64,000 nucleotides of DNA, taken from positions 21,284,785 to 21,348,784 of the forward strand of contig NC_065552.1 of NCBI RefSeq assembly GCF_022605725.1, in the 5' to 3' direction. Both the position numbers and the translations under genes were made by a program. Position 1 is the first letter of the stretch. The number at the start of each line of letters is the position of its first letter. This document shows, piece by piece, positions 54,850 to 64,000 of this stretch. This DNA comes from Anthonomus grandis grandis (taxonomy: Eukaryota; Arthropoda; Insecta; Coleoptera; Curculionidae). The notes under the pieces were generated by a model. The model searched no databases and had not been told where the DNA came from. It was given only the letters and a program-made list of their open reading frames with translations.

Positions 54850-57335
54850 CAGTCAGCTAACATGGTCCTAAGAGCCCTCTTAAAAGTTGGAAAAGTCTGA
54901 GCTCTCTTTATTCTACATGGGAGTTGATTAAACATTTTGAGAGATGTAATTTCCGGACCATCCTGTACCTGGGACAACCGGGTAAAAGGGATGTATAATT
55001 TATCTGCATTTCGAGTTTTATAAAAATTCAGACCTCCAGATCTCGTAGTATGTAGTTTGAAAGATTTTTATGTACTTGACATGCGCACTCCACGATATAG
55101 ATGTTATTTATAGTTAAGATTTTTTCTTTTTTATAAGTACCACGGCCAGTTTCTCTGAAGGAAAGTCTAAACATCGTACGTACAATGCGCTTTTGATTTA
55201 TTAGCACTCTCCCAATACTGGAGGAATTACCCGAAGCTAATAGGGCATAGGATAGAGTGGAATGCACTGAGGCATAATAAAAGCTTTTAAGTGTATATGC
55301 ATCCACATAGTCTCGAAGTTGCAAGATGGCATAATTGCTGCGGGATAATCTATTGCACACAGATTCCACCTGAGGATCCCACGATAGATGTCTATCAATT
55401 ACAATTCCCAAGAACTTGGTGGAGTGTTGTTGGATGAGGCTAAGGAGTAAGCTCCGGTCCTGAATAGCTCGAATTGGAGTGAAAACAATGAAATTGGTTT
55501 TCAAACTATTCAAACAAAGACCATTTTTCTGGCACCACCCCGCAATATCAGCTAGAGAAATATCATTTTGAGTGGATAGACTGATAGTCAGTACCCGAGT
55601 CAACTGCTGATGTATCGTCGGCAAAAAGTGTTATGTAGCTGTAGGAGAGGCAAGTCATTAATAAAAAGTAAAAATAAAATGGGCCCAAGAACACTACCCT
55701 GTGGAACCCCAGTGACGTTTGTGACAGTTGGCCAATCAGATATAGTTACCTGACCACTAACTCTCAATCTAACAGCCGGGGTTCTACCTGTCAAATATGA
55801 TTCAAGCCATTTATAAGACGGACCCCTTATACCATAATGAAAGATCTTATTTAATAGTAAAGCATGATTAATGGTATCAAATGCTTAAGTAAGATCAAAA
55901 AAGATACCAACAGATTTTAATTTCAATTCAAAATTATTCAGTATATTTGTATAAAGAGATATTATAGCATCTGATGTAGAGTCCAGACCTGAATCCAAAC
56001 TGATGACATGACAGTATAGCAAAAGAATCTAAAAATGCAAGGCTTTTAAAAGATTTTCAAAGATCTTTGAGAATACAGAGAGGAGAGCAATAGGCCTATA
56101 GTTACTCAATTCTGAAGTCTCCCCCTTTTTATGAAGAGGTATGACAACAGCTGATTTTAGCTCTTTAGGAAAATAGCCAAACTGAAATGATAAATTCAGA
56201 AGATAGGTAAGTGGAGAGATAATATGCTCAGCACATGCTAGCAATAAGTAGCAAGGTACCTCGTCTACACCGGATGACTTTTTCCTGGAGGAAGATTTTA
56301 TAATCTCAAGTGTTTCTCCTTCAGTGATAAGGAATAAAAAAAGGGATTGGGATAAACTGTTGAAAGGCACATTCATTCCCATGGGTGCCTGAAAATTATC
56401 TGTAATCTTTCGCACTGACTACAAAAAAATTAATAAATGTATTAGCAATATTGAGGTTGCCAGTAACTTTCTTTCCATTATGAGTAACTGAATTAGGAAC
56501 ACACTTTGTTCCGCGATTTGAAAAGTTCGTGATTGCGTTAATAATTTCCCATGAGGCTCGAGTTATATTGTTAGAAGTAAGCAACTTTGTTGAATTATAT
56601 AGGCTTTTTTAGCATTTACGATATTTTCTCTATGTACCTTCAATCTCCTTCTATAGGATGTCAGTAACTCATGGTCATGAACGGTCTTTAGTTGAGTATG
56701 AAGTAGTCTCAACTGCTTGCCCTCATTAATTATCAATGGTGTTATCCACTGATGAGACTTTCTGTGATATGGCTTCGATTTGTTGACATAAGGAAAGCTC
56801 ATATTAAATAAACTAGAGAACGTGTCAAAGAAGAAAGAAAATTTACTTTCAAAATCCAGAGTCTCAATAACTGACAGCCAATGTTCTTTGGACAACAAGT
56901 TGTTAAAATAGCGCATGTTTTCATCAGAAAAGGATCTAGAACTCATAGAAAATTTGCTTAAATCGTGACTGATTGGGTTTCCCAAGTCAAAACTCAGTAT
57001 CTGAGCACAATGATCAGAAAATGCCACTTCAAAGGTTTCAGTTGAAAACAGTGCAGCGTTAGTGAATATATTATCAATCAAGGGACAGGATGATCCCTGA
57101 GTTCTATAAGGTTTAGAAAAAACTAGTTTAAGACCATATGAGTCCACAATATGTACTACTTATTTACATCTGAAAATAAAATCAAAATGAAAATCACCAC
57201 AAAAACATATTCAAATATTAGGTTTATATAAAAGCTTTAACAATTTCTCAAAGTATTCACTAAAAGTTTTAAAATCAGAGCTAGGAGGACGATATATACA
57301 AAAAACTAAAATATTAACACTAAAAACAAACCAAA
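54850..57335 (-). mobile_element. Jockey/CR1-type LINE, nuclease end to RT, minus strand, beside myosin exon A
   Basis: 5' to 3' on the minus strand: VNILVFCIYRPPSSDFKTF (about 57330), CFCGDFHFD (nuclease GDFN with Asn to His), LIDNIFTN and FEVAFSDHCAQILSF (57147-56563, the SDH motif), linker KPYHRKSHQWITPLII, then KKSSGVDEVPCYLLLA and LSNYRPIALLSVFSKIFEN (56415-56029), TNVTGVPQGSVLGPILFLLF INDL (55794-55600), a broken YADD (FCRRYISS), LNSLKTNFIVFTPIRAIQ and TKFLGIVIDRHLSWDPQVE (55624-55028). It is close to full length but for the 5' end of the nuclease. The 5' edge is within ~65 bp of the splice donor of myosin exon A. Confidence 0.8.
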
Positions 57336-57398
57336 TGCATGAAATATGAACTCAATTGGTTCTAATTTAAATGCGGGTATTTATACTGGCCCACTTAC

Positions 57399-57555
57399 CT
57401 CTAATCGCATAAGTTCTTCCGCCGACAGCGTTGTCCGGTCGACTTTTTGTTTTTCTTTCCGGTCCTTTTTGTCTCGCTTCCTCTTATCTTTATCGTCGCG
57501 GTCCGATGTCACGCCTTTGATGAAACTTTTGAACATTGTGACTAAAGTTGGTTTT
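57399..57555 (-). CDS. Mhcl: Myosin XVIII (Mhcl/MYO18A-like), exon A: start codon and charged N-terminus
   Basis: The coding part is 57536-57399 (46 codons, phase 0). It starts MFKSFIKGVTSDRDDKDKRK and continues RDKKDRKEKQK…LSAEELMRLE, ending GAG|GTAAGTGG. An acceptor-like CTTATTTTTATTCCAG ends at 57556, so 57555-57537 is 5' UTR and another untranslated exon should lie to the right. The start MF(K/N)…DK(D/K)KK…KEKK followed by LSAxEL(M/R)xLE resembles MYO18A N-termini, where this Lys/Glu-rich part precedes the PDZ domain. Found by reading the strand opposite the longer frame in this place. The splice junction to exon B (LE|IRKSIKLRG) keeps frame. Confidence 0.82.
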
Positions 57556-59172
57556 CTGGAATAAAAATAAGCCTCATTATATAACTGATATATATATAAT
57601 TATACATATTATATACAAAATTTACTACCAGACACGAAGTACTTTCCAATAAAATTGCAATAAAACTCTAGGAAGGCTTGTCTCCAGCCTGCTCTATATA
57701 GGACTGCGAAAGGTTCGGAAATCTCGAAACTGGAGATACTACAGACCAAAATATGTGAATTGATCCAAATATACCTTAGCATAAAAGTTGATAGTTTGAG
57801 AGATACAGGGTGTTTGAGTTCCAATTTTATTTTCAAATTTTTCTAATTGCCTAAGAAGCATTTCAGATTTTAGCATAAAACTCGGTATAGGAAGGATAAT
57901 TTTCTAATATAAGAAACAAGGCTCTGTTATTTTTTATGTCCACAGAGAGGGCATGGAAACTTATGTGTATCGCTCATAATCAAAAGCTCTTAAAAAATTC
58001 GAGTAAAGATGGGAAAATAGCGGCATGTGAGGAGCCTGTTGCTACAACTCATTTAATGGAGCAAGATCCAGAGCAAATCCCTACACCTACATCGCAAAAA
58101 GATGAACTAAGGAAAACAGAGAGTGACTCCTTAGCCTATATATACTCTGCATGATACAGAGTTAAGCTTAAGTGAAGAAGACTTCTCTGATTTCTGGGCC
58201 CAGGATTTATTAGAGTAGACTTTAAAGGCTCATGCTTGTTTTTTTTTGCCATTTGAGTTATTTTTTCACTCATAATTATTTCAAAGAGTGATTTGTTTGC
58301 TTTATAGTTTTTATATTTTGTCTCATTTGGGTTAAGAAAAAAGTTCCTATTCCTGACTGTTCCTATGCAAGGTATAGCTCAAAAAGTTCAAAATATTTAA
58401 AGTTTGTTTTTTGTTAGCATTTTTTATTTTATTTTTGGAAATTGTTTTTAAATATTTTAAAATAAGTGGGAGCATCTATGTTTATTATAAGAGGGCAGGC
58501 TACTCATAAGCATCCTAAATATATGGTTGACAATATCACAAAAGTTTCAAGCAATGCATCTCTGGAATATTTTTGAGAATCATGAAATTTTCAAATATAG
58601 GGAGAACAATGGCAGTTCTTAACATACACTCCACTAAAAAGCTTATAAAGCTTGGTTAAGTGATTTAATCGATTTTTTATTCCTTCAATTAGGTTGGCAC
58701 TTAGACCAAATGGATCCTGGCATAAACTTGTATCTTTTCCCAATAAGGGCAAGGTATGTGGTTGAGTGGATTAATACGGTTGCACTTATACAGATCCAAA
58801 GCAATGTTCAGAAAAAAACAGTTAAATTTATTAGGAGTTATATTAGAGTTTTACTTTAATTGGATTTAAAAATTTTAAAAATGAGTTGATTCTTTGCTGT
58901 CTTGATTGCAGCTATGAAGGTAATTCAGTGAATTATTGTTTGCTTAGTTCTTATATTATTAAATAAAGGTATAACATATAAACAAACTTATATTATCATT
59001 CAACAAACTCCCTTCACTGGCTTGGCTCTTTTTTTTAGTATGTGTTTTTTCAGGGAAGGAAGTCATAGAACGGAGATAAATAACATGAATAAACTGATCA
59101 TTGGCATTATTATTTGTGTCATTAACAAAGACCCAAGAGATGCATGCAGTAAGAAAAGAGCTCCTCATCAAG

Positions 59173-59208
59173 CAAGATGACATGTCATATATACATGATG
59201 TCATCTTG
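59173..59208. repeat. 36-bp near-palindrome with CRE-like half sites
   Basis: CAAGATGACAT and ATGTCATCTTG are perfect inverted arms around GTCATATATACATG, itself nearly symmetric. The arms contain TGACAT/ATGTCA. It could be a transcription-factor site or a small element tip. Confidence 0.45.
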
Positions 59209-59989
59209 TCAAACGGCTTTGTGTTTACATTCGACATTTGTAAAGTTCTGTTTTTTCTTTAGTTTTTGGCTGAAAAAGCAAAATGCATTTGAGTGTTTTT
59301 GGTGAACTGTTACGATAGTAAAAACTTGTAACGTTTGTGCCGCACCACAGAAAAAAGGTGTATCAAGTCGATCTTTTCATAAGTAAATACCGATACCGCC
59401 CTAAAATCATGATATTGTCAGCATAAACGTAGAATAATAAAAACTTATTAAGAAATCTATAATAATTATATAATATTCAATTTCCATAAAAATGCCTTTT
59501 ATTAGATATGTATCTTTACTCTAATGAAGTACCTTAAAAAACGTATAAAGAGTTCATAAACGGTAATATTGTTAATAATTTAATCCATAATCTATTATTA
59601 ATAAATATTTCTCATGTAAATATATTTTTACGACGCCACTGGTAAAGATTTCGTCTGTCGGTGGAATCAACAATGCGATCAAGCGGTATTGCGATGTTTT
59701 TGCTTTTTTCTCTAATATAGGGACGTTACCTGCATTCATTTAACTTTAAATATTAACTTCTTTATAGAGTAACTTATCATATTTTATGAAAGAAAATGCT
59801 TCATATTTTATTAGAAGAGGAACAGTAGTATTGTTTTGTGCCTGTCAAAATAAGTGAATAAGTTTCATAATAATATGAAGTGTTTTTTTGCATAAGCATT
59901 TTGGCATCTTTGCATCAGAGATGTTGCAGGCAAAACAAACTGCCCATAGTTCCACGACAAGGCTAATTCTAGCCTTTAAATCACATGTA

Positions 59990-60130
59990 TGAAGCTTGTA
60001 TGGTGAAAATCGGAATCGTATGTCGGCCATCTTGCTTGGCAAAATTGACAGGCAGCTGACAGACAGTTATTGAAATTGACTGATAGATCATCATTTGTCA
60101 TTGTCATGCCATTTGAGTTTATCTTTCATT
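59990..60130 (-). promoter_or_regulatory. Possible promoter or 5' exon
   Basis: On the minus strand, TGTCAGCTGCCTGTCAATTT precedes CCAAGCAAGATGGCCGACAT. AAGATGGC followed by a short open frame resembles a start-site element of YY1 type and a good initiation context. It is 2.5 kb upstream of exon A in gene order, but no donor site connects it convincingly. This is a guess from composition and motif only. Confidence 0.2.
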
Positions 60131-61012
60131 TTATGCTGGAAGCGTGGGTTGAGTTTGCTATTTGTTTTAAGGATGTTATTTTAAATTCATGACTTTTTTT
60201 CGAAAAAGTTCTCTTTCAATATTGGGAGTAATGTTTTAATTGATTTGCAGCAAGCAATTCCAGGTTTCTGGTAAGAAAATCTGATTTTATTTATTACTAT
60301 TATGTTTTTGTATTGTCAATCTTTAGTCTTTAATAAAATGAAATTTAGTTGATTTCAATGAAGAAGTTTCACTTTTCGAGTATTTAATTTTTAACTTGAT
60401 TACTATAAATACATATTACAAATGTCTGGTCTCTCATTTTCTATTCCACAATTAAAAATTCATTAAAGTTTTCCAGATATTTCCTTGATGTAAGGGTATG
60501 TATATTTTAAATGGTTCAATAGTAATAAAAGATTTTTTTATTTTCTTCAGTTCCTATTACAAGAAAAACATGGAAAGCGATATGCAATGTAAATTTTATT
60601 AAGACTTTGAGCTATAGAATTTCTTCTCATCAGTTCTCTCCACAAATTTTAATAATGCTGATACTGCTGGCTTTACACTACAATACATATTTATTTAAAC
60701 ATTTATTTTGTCTTTTTTTCACATGAATCATTTAGTAAATTGATTTATAAGGTTTGCACTGCCTATTTTTTTAATTTTATTTCATGCTTGTATCATACCA
60801 TTTCCTGTGATCATTGAGACGAGACATAGGTATAGAGACTAAGAGACCTGAGCACCCGGAATGGATCAGAATTAAAGTTTTTCTTAAAACTTGTGTTTTT
60901 TAAGAGTTTCTTTTTATTTTATGTAAACCTCTGTCCTTGAACTAAGTTTTTATTAAAATTATAGTTCCAAGATATGTTGTTAGTATTATAAGAGACCAAC
61001 AAATATATACTA

Positions 61013-61162
61013 GAGAAAAAAATGAAAACTCTAAGTCTCACTCTCAAAATATCTTTTTAATTAATCAGGTAACATGTTTCGCTAATAAAGTATCATCAGA
61101 CCTACAATAAACAGAAAAACACACGTAACTACAATAAAACCTTACACTAAAACAAAAATCAA
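61013..61162. repeat. Left terminal repeat of the Penelope-like element (inverted)
   Basis: The complement of the right repeat, starting GAGAAAAAAATGAAAACTC and including GTTTCGCTAATAAAG … TCATCAGACCTAC. The hammerhead-like core is on the minus strand (CTGATGA at 61099-61093). Confidence 0.8.
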
Positions 61163-61249
61163 AGACCAAAGAGTCCTGACCATATAGAGCAGAAGCGGGA
61201 GCTGGGTAAGAGCAATAATAACTTGTTTCATAAACGTTTTCTTAATTTA

Positions 61250-63112
61250 TCTAAGGTTTCTTTTACCACCGAGGAAGAAAATATCTTAAATTTAAACTTA
61301 AAATCAACAAATAAATCGAAATACTAGAGAGGTCCTGGCAGTGGAGGCTGAGAACATCATCCAGTCTGTTAATATTCCTAACAAAAACATTTTACGATCA
61401 AAAATAATTAATTTTCTTAACTCTGAGACATAACTCTGTCCCTAATAATTACAACAAACAACACCTTAATTCTGTTAAAAACAAAATTGAAACGCATGAT
61501 CGTCTAATTTCCAGAGCAGACAAAGGCTCTTGTTTGGTAGTCATGAATAGACTCGACTATGTGGCTAAAGTGACGAAATTTCTATCGACTGACGACTTCG
61601 TGGCTATTACTAGGGATCCAACGATTATTTTTTTCTCAAAACTTAAGAATTCTCTAGATCGATGTCTTATAACTCTGGAATACTTTAACACCACTAAATC
61701 TAACCTATACCCTATGAACCCACGTACTCCTGTGCTCTATGGCTTACCTAAGATTTATAAGGAGGGGAACCCGATAAGACGTAGTTTCCTTCGTAAACTC
61801 TCCTTGCTACAAATTATCCTCTTGGCTTAACAATACTTTAAGAGAAGTAACTGGTTTTCGGAACGAATTCTCCATTAAAAACTCAATTGAATTTGCCAAT
61901 TATCTAAAGCAAATAGATGTTCCAAACAATGCCATTTTGCTTTCCTTAGATGTAAAGAACTTGGTCCCTAGCATACCCTCGTCAGATTGTTTAACATTGG
62001 TTGAAATCCTGCTAAACAATAATAGTACTTTGCCAAAACTGGTGGTAGATAATCTTATCCACCTTTTATCATTAGTTTTGGAACAACATTTCTTCAAATT
62101 TAATGATCAATTCTTTAGGCAAAAATCTGGTCTCGCCATGGGTTCTTGTCTTTCACCATTTGTGAGCGAGATCTTCATGAGTCACTTGGAGGAGAAAATC
62201 ATGAAAAGTCGTTTTGCGGGCTTTTTGAGAGCTTATAAAAGGTACATACGTGGACGATGTGTGCGTGTTGTGGGTTGGTGACGAGAATGATTTATTGGAT
62301 TTCTTGTCATTTATTAACTCCCTTCATATTCAGATCTCTTTTACGCTGGAAAGAGAGACAAACGGAAAATTACCCTTTTTAGATCTTCTTTTATACCGAA
62401 ATAATAACAGTATTTCTTTTGAAGTATATCGCAAACCTTCTGCAACAGATAATATAATCCAATTTAACTCCAATTCCCCTTATCAACACAAATATGCAGC
62501 CTTTAATTCAATGTTCTACCGTTTATTTAAATTACCTCTGTCCAAAGACGCTTTTCAAAAAGAACATAATATTATAAAAATAATTGCTGTAAACAATAAT
62601 TTCTCACTTTACAGCTTAAACAAATTATATTACAAATTTTATAATAAATATAAACTGTCCTATCCGTCCACCCACCGAACAACATCACCAACAATAATAA
62701 TTTTAGATGCCTTAGTTATTTCGGCGGCATTTCTCAACAACTTGCAAAAACGACTAACTCGCTAAGAAAGAACCTATTAAAGACGTTGGATAAAAGTGAT
62801 CCTCTATCTAAATCGGGTGTATATTGTCTTAATTGTAAGGATTGCCCTGCTGTTTATGTGGGACAATCTGGAAGGAGAGTATCCACAAGGGTACAGGAAC
62901 ACCTAAGTTAATAAAGCTAACCATTTATTATCAACGGGTCATAGTTTTTCCGTCCCTGAAAATGTTTCCATTGTTCACGAGTGCCCTAAGGGTAGAAAGT
63001 TGGATCTCTTGGAGAAAATGGAAATCACCAAAGCCAAAAAGAGTGCAATGTTGACATGCGTTAATGATGTTTTCGCCTTGGAGCCAGGACTTATCTTTAA
63101 TAATCTTATCTA
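61250..63112 (+). pseudogene. Penelope-type reverse transcriptase with C-terminal GIY-YIG endonuclease
   Basis: Motifs in order: DKGSCLVVMNRLDY (about 61515), PVLYGLPKIYKEGNPIR, SLDVKNLVPSIP (first catalytic Asp, about 61945), SGLAMGSCLSPFVSEIFMSH, YVDDVCVLWVGDEND (catalytic pair, about 62251), GKLPFLDLLLYR, FEVYRKPSATDNIIQFNS, then CLNCKDCPAVYVGQSGR and STRVQEHL (GIY-YIG core with C-x2-C, about 62828-62905) and LLEKMEITKAKK. This order is that of Penelope-like elements, where the GIY-YIG enzyme nicks the target. Frameshifts near 61780, 62240 (at YVDD), 62765 and 62905 disable it. Confidence 0.82.
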
Positions 63113-63164
63113 ACCTCTTGTTTCTGCTCACGATACGCATATATGCCTTTGACTCTAATATTCA

Positions 63165-63200
63165 TAAGCAGGGCTGGCCGAGTGGTTAACGGTCTGCTGT
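63165..63200 (+). other. tRNA-like A-box half, in the 3' region of the Penelope-like element
   Basis: GGGCTGGCCGAGTGGTTAAC matches the first quarter of a class II tRNA (Ser/Leu type) including the A box TGGCCGAGTGG. No anticodon arm, B box (GGTTCGAATCC) or acceptor partner follows, so it is not a tRNA gene. It may be a capture of a tRNA 5' end. Confidence 0.4.
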
Positions 63201-63330
63201 TTCACCAAGATCAACTTTAGAGCGTTATTGTTTTTATTACAAAATATGTGGGTATTCTCAGATTTAAATTTTATTTGTCAGTACTTAGCAGGTCATCTCG
63301 CTATAAGGTAATTTTAACTAATTTTTAATA

Positions 63331-63521
63331 TTTGATTTTGTTTTAGTGTAAGGTTTTATTGTAGTTACGTGTGTTTTTCTGTTTATTGTAGGTCTGATGA
63401 TGCTTTATTAGCGAAACATGTTACCTGATTAATTAAAAAGATATTTCGAGACTGAGACTTAGAGTTTTAATTTTTTTTCTCTAGTTACGTAGGTCTCTTT
63501 GAGATAATGGACGAGTTCTTT
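63331..63521. repeat. Right terminal repeat and tail of the Penelope-like element
   Basis: 63331-63480 is the inverted partner of the left repeat. 63481-63521 is an extra tail found only at this end and in the 124-bp derivative at 37769-37892. Confidence 0.8.
63388..63427 (+). ncRNA. Hammerhead-ribozyme-like motif in the right Penelope repeat
   Basis: CTGATGA (63394-63400) and GAAAC (63413-63417) flank T-GCT-TTATT-AGC, which can form a 3-bp helix II. AGGT before the core pairs with ACCT after it (helix I). Between lies ACATGT, a self-complementary helix III of the very short kind seen in Penelope-borne hammerheads. An extra unpaired T sits between the core and helix II, so activity is uncertain. 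Confidence 0.5.
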
Positions 63522-63540
63522 CAAATATATACTATGTAAC

Positions 63541-64000
63541 TGATATATGTTTATACTACAAAGTACTCCCATCTGGTATTTCCGACCATGAAGCTATTCT
63601 TGCTAAAATGCCATATAATACTGTATCATCTTCATCTCATTATATGGGAAGAATTTTCAGCAGGAGAAATTTCAATGCTTTTTCTGCTGCTACAGCTTCG
63701 GTAAATTGGAATGCAATTGAAACGGCTTCTGACCCACTTACTTTATTTTTTCAAGTTCTGTGTGATAAGATCAATCAGTGCTTTCCTAAAAAGAGGCTTA
63801 AAACTAAGAAACGAAAACCATGGGTTACAAGAGGCCTTAGAATTTCAGCTAAAAACCTCCATTTTTTGACTAAATTGTGCAAATATACCACAAATGAAAA
63901 TATCCTTGTATATCATCAGAAATACCGTAGTCTGTACAGAAAGACAATTAAAGCAGCAAAATCTAATTATTATAGGGATCGCTTAAATATGTTATCAAAT
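63541..64000 (+). pseudogene. Jockey-type LINE, nuclease C-terminus and linker (runs off the window)
   Basis: The frame reads LYYKVLPSGISDHEAILAKM, GRIFSRRNFNAFSAAT, WNAIETASDPLTLFFQVLCD, FPKKRLKTKKRKPWVTRGLR and YRKTIKAAKSNYYRDRL. SDH is the last conserved motif of the APE-type nuclease; the FPxKxxxxxKRKPWxTxGL linker leads to the RT, which would begin beyond 64000. The visible frame is open from about 63555 to the end. The 5' part is absent; the Penelope-like element lies directly left. Confidence 0.7.

Larger units (their letters stand above)
57556..61012. other. Upstream of exon A: no confirmed gene
   Basis: A mariner-type tip (TACAGGGTGTTTGAG) is at 57804. A plus frame 57936-58154 (72 codons: STERAWKLMCIAHNQKLLKN … QIPTPTSQKDELRKTES) is followed after a shift by LSLSEEDFSDFWAQDLLE; it is unrecognised. 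A 36-bp near-palindrome is at 59173-59208. The remainder is AT-rich. The 5' UTR and promoter of the myosin gene should be in this part or beyond it. Confidence 0.35.
61013..63521 (+). mobile_element. Penelope-like element, complete ends, with GIY-YIG domain
   Basis: It is bounded by the 13-bp duplication CAAATATATACTA (61000-61012 and 63522-63534). The terminal repeats are inverted: 61013 to about 61162 matches the complement of about 63331-63480, and the right end has a further ~41 bp (CTAGTTACGTAGGTCTCTTT…). Inside are a Penelope-type RT and a GIY-YIG nuclease. Both repeats carry a hammerhead-like core. Frame breaks show that the copy itself is inactive. Confidence 0.85.

Noticed and set aside
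57346..57564. A plus-strand 72-residue Ser/Arg-rich protein
   Set aside because: It is the antisense of myosin exon A, which has a good acceptor, start codon and donor on the minus strand.
63165..63240. A tRNA-Ser/Leu gene
   Set aside because: Only the first ~25 bases fit; there is no anticodon arm, variable arm, T arm with B box or acceptor complement.
1..64000. CRISPR arrays, rRNA genes or bacterial-type operons
   Set aside because: No regularly spaced short repeats with unique spacers, no rRNA motifs, and genes are split by spliceosomal introns.

Overview
This is eukaryotic, AT-rich, intron-bearing DNA, almost certainly from an insect (a beetle would fit, but I cannot place the species). 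It holds one recognisable host gene and otherwise old, mostly broken and often nested transposable elements. There is no operon structure, CRISPR array or rRNA gene.

The host gene is the 5' part of an unconventional class XVIII myosin (vertebrate MYO18A, Drosophila Mhcl), on the minus strand. Four exons with good splice signals join in one frame: exon A 57555-57399 (start codon at 57536), exon B 30064-29505, exon C 29440-29262 and exon D 16483-16302. They encode about 353 residues: a Lys/Asp/Arg-rich N-terminus, a Ser/Pro-rich linker and a PDZ domain split by the C/D intron. The motor domain must lie beyond position 1. The introns are 27.3 kb (A/B), 64 bp (B/C) and 12.8 kb (C/D), with at least 16.3 kb below exon D; the long ones are filled with transposons.

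Layout from left to right. 1-2.4 kb: mariner-type and LINE scraps. 2.6-4.1 kb: LINE, minus. 4.3-8.3 kb: a piggyBac gene split by an I-clade LINE piece (with RNase H) and a Jockey/CR1-like LINE. 8.3-10.7 kb: LINE, minus. 11.5-14.1 kb: PIF/Harbinger element 1. 15.0-15.5 kb: a ~120-bp tandem repeat. 17.0-20.3 kb: PIF/Harbinger element 2, nearly intact. 20.4-21.9 kb: IS630/Tc1-like relic. 22.7-24.9 kb: unknown ORFs and a LINE piece. 25-29 kb: Ty3/Gypsy pieces around a gene relic with a 'TGCN' motif. 30.6-31.6 kb: LINE relic. 32.2-34.6 kb: mariner-like element with ~0.6-kb inverted arms. 35.0-38.2 kb: a second mariner-like element carrying LINE inserts and a 124-bp miniature Penelope derivative. 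39.4-41.5 kb: an R4/Dong-type LINE next to a TTA microsatellite. 42.2-45.3 kb: Jockey-like LINE. 45.5-46.1 kb: mariner relic. 47.4-49.2 kb: MULE transposase. 49.75-50.6 kb: tandem repeat. 51.6-57.3 kb: two LINEs, tail to tail. 61.0-63.5 kb: a Penelope-like element with RT, GIY-YIG domain, inverted terminal repeats and hammerhead-like motifs. 63.5-64 kb: start of another LINE.

The most notable structures are: (1) in both Harbinger elements the transposase and the MADF/BESS accessory gene are on opposite strands and interleaved, each gene's main exon lying in the other's intron; (2) the full Penelope element plus a 124-bp two-ended derivative that share terminal sequences and 13-bp target duplications; (3) a mariner-like element whose left arm is an inverted copy of its own 3' coding end; (4) a myosin XVIII gene whose intron lengths differ by more than 400-fold because of insertions.
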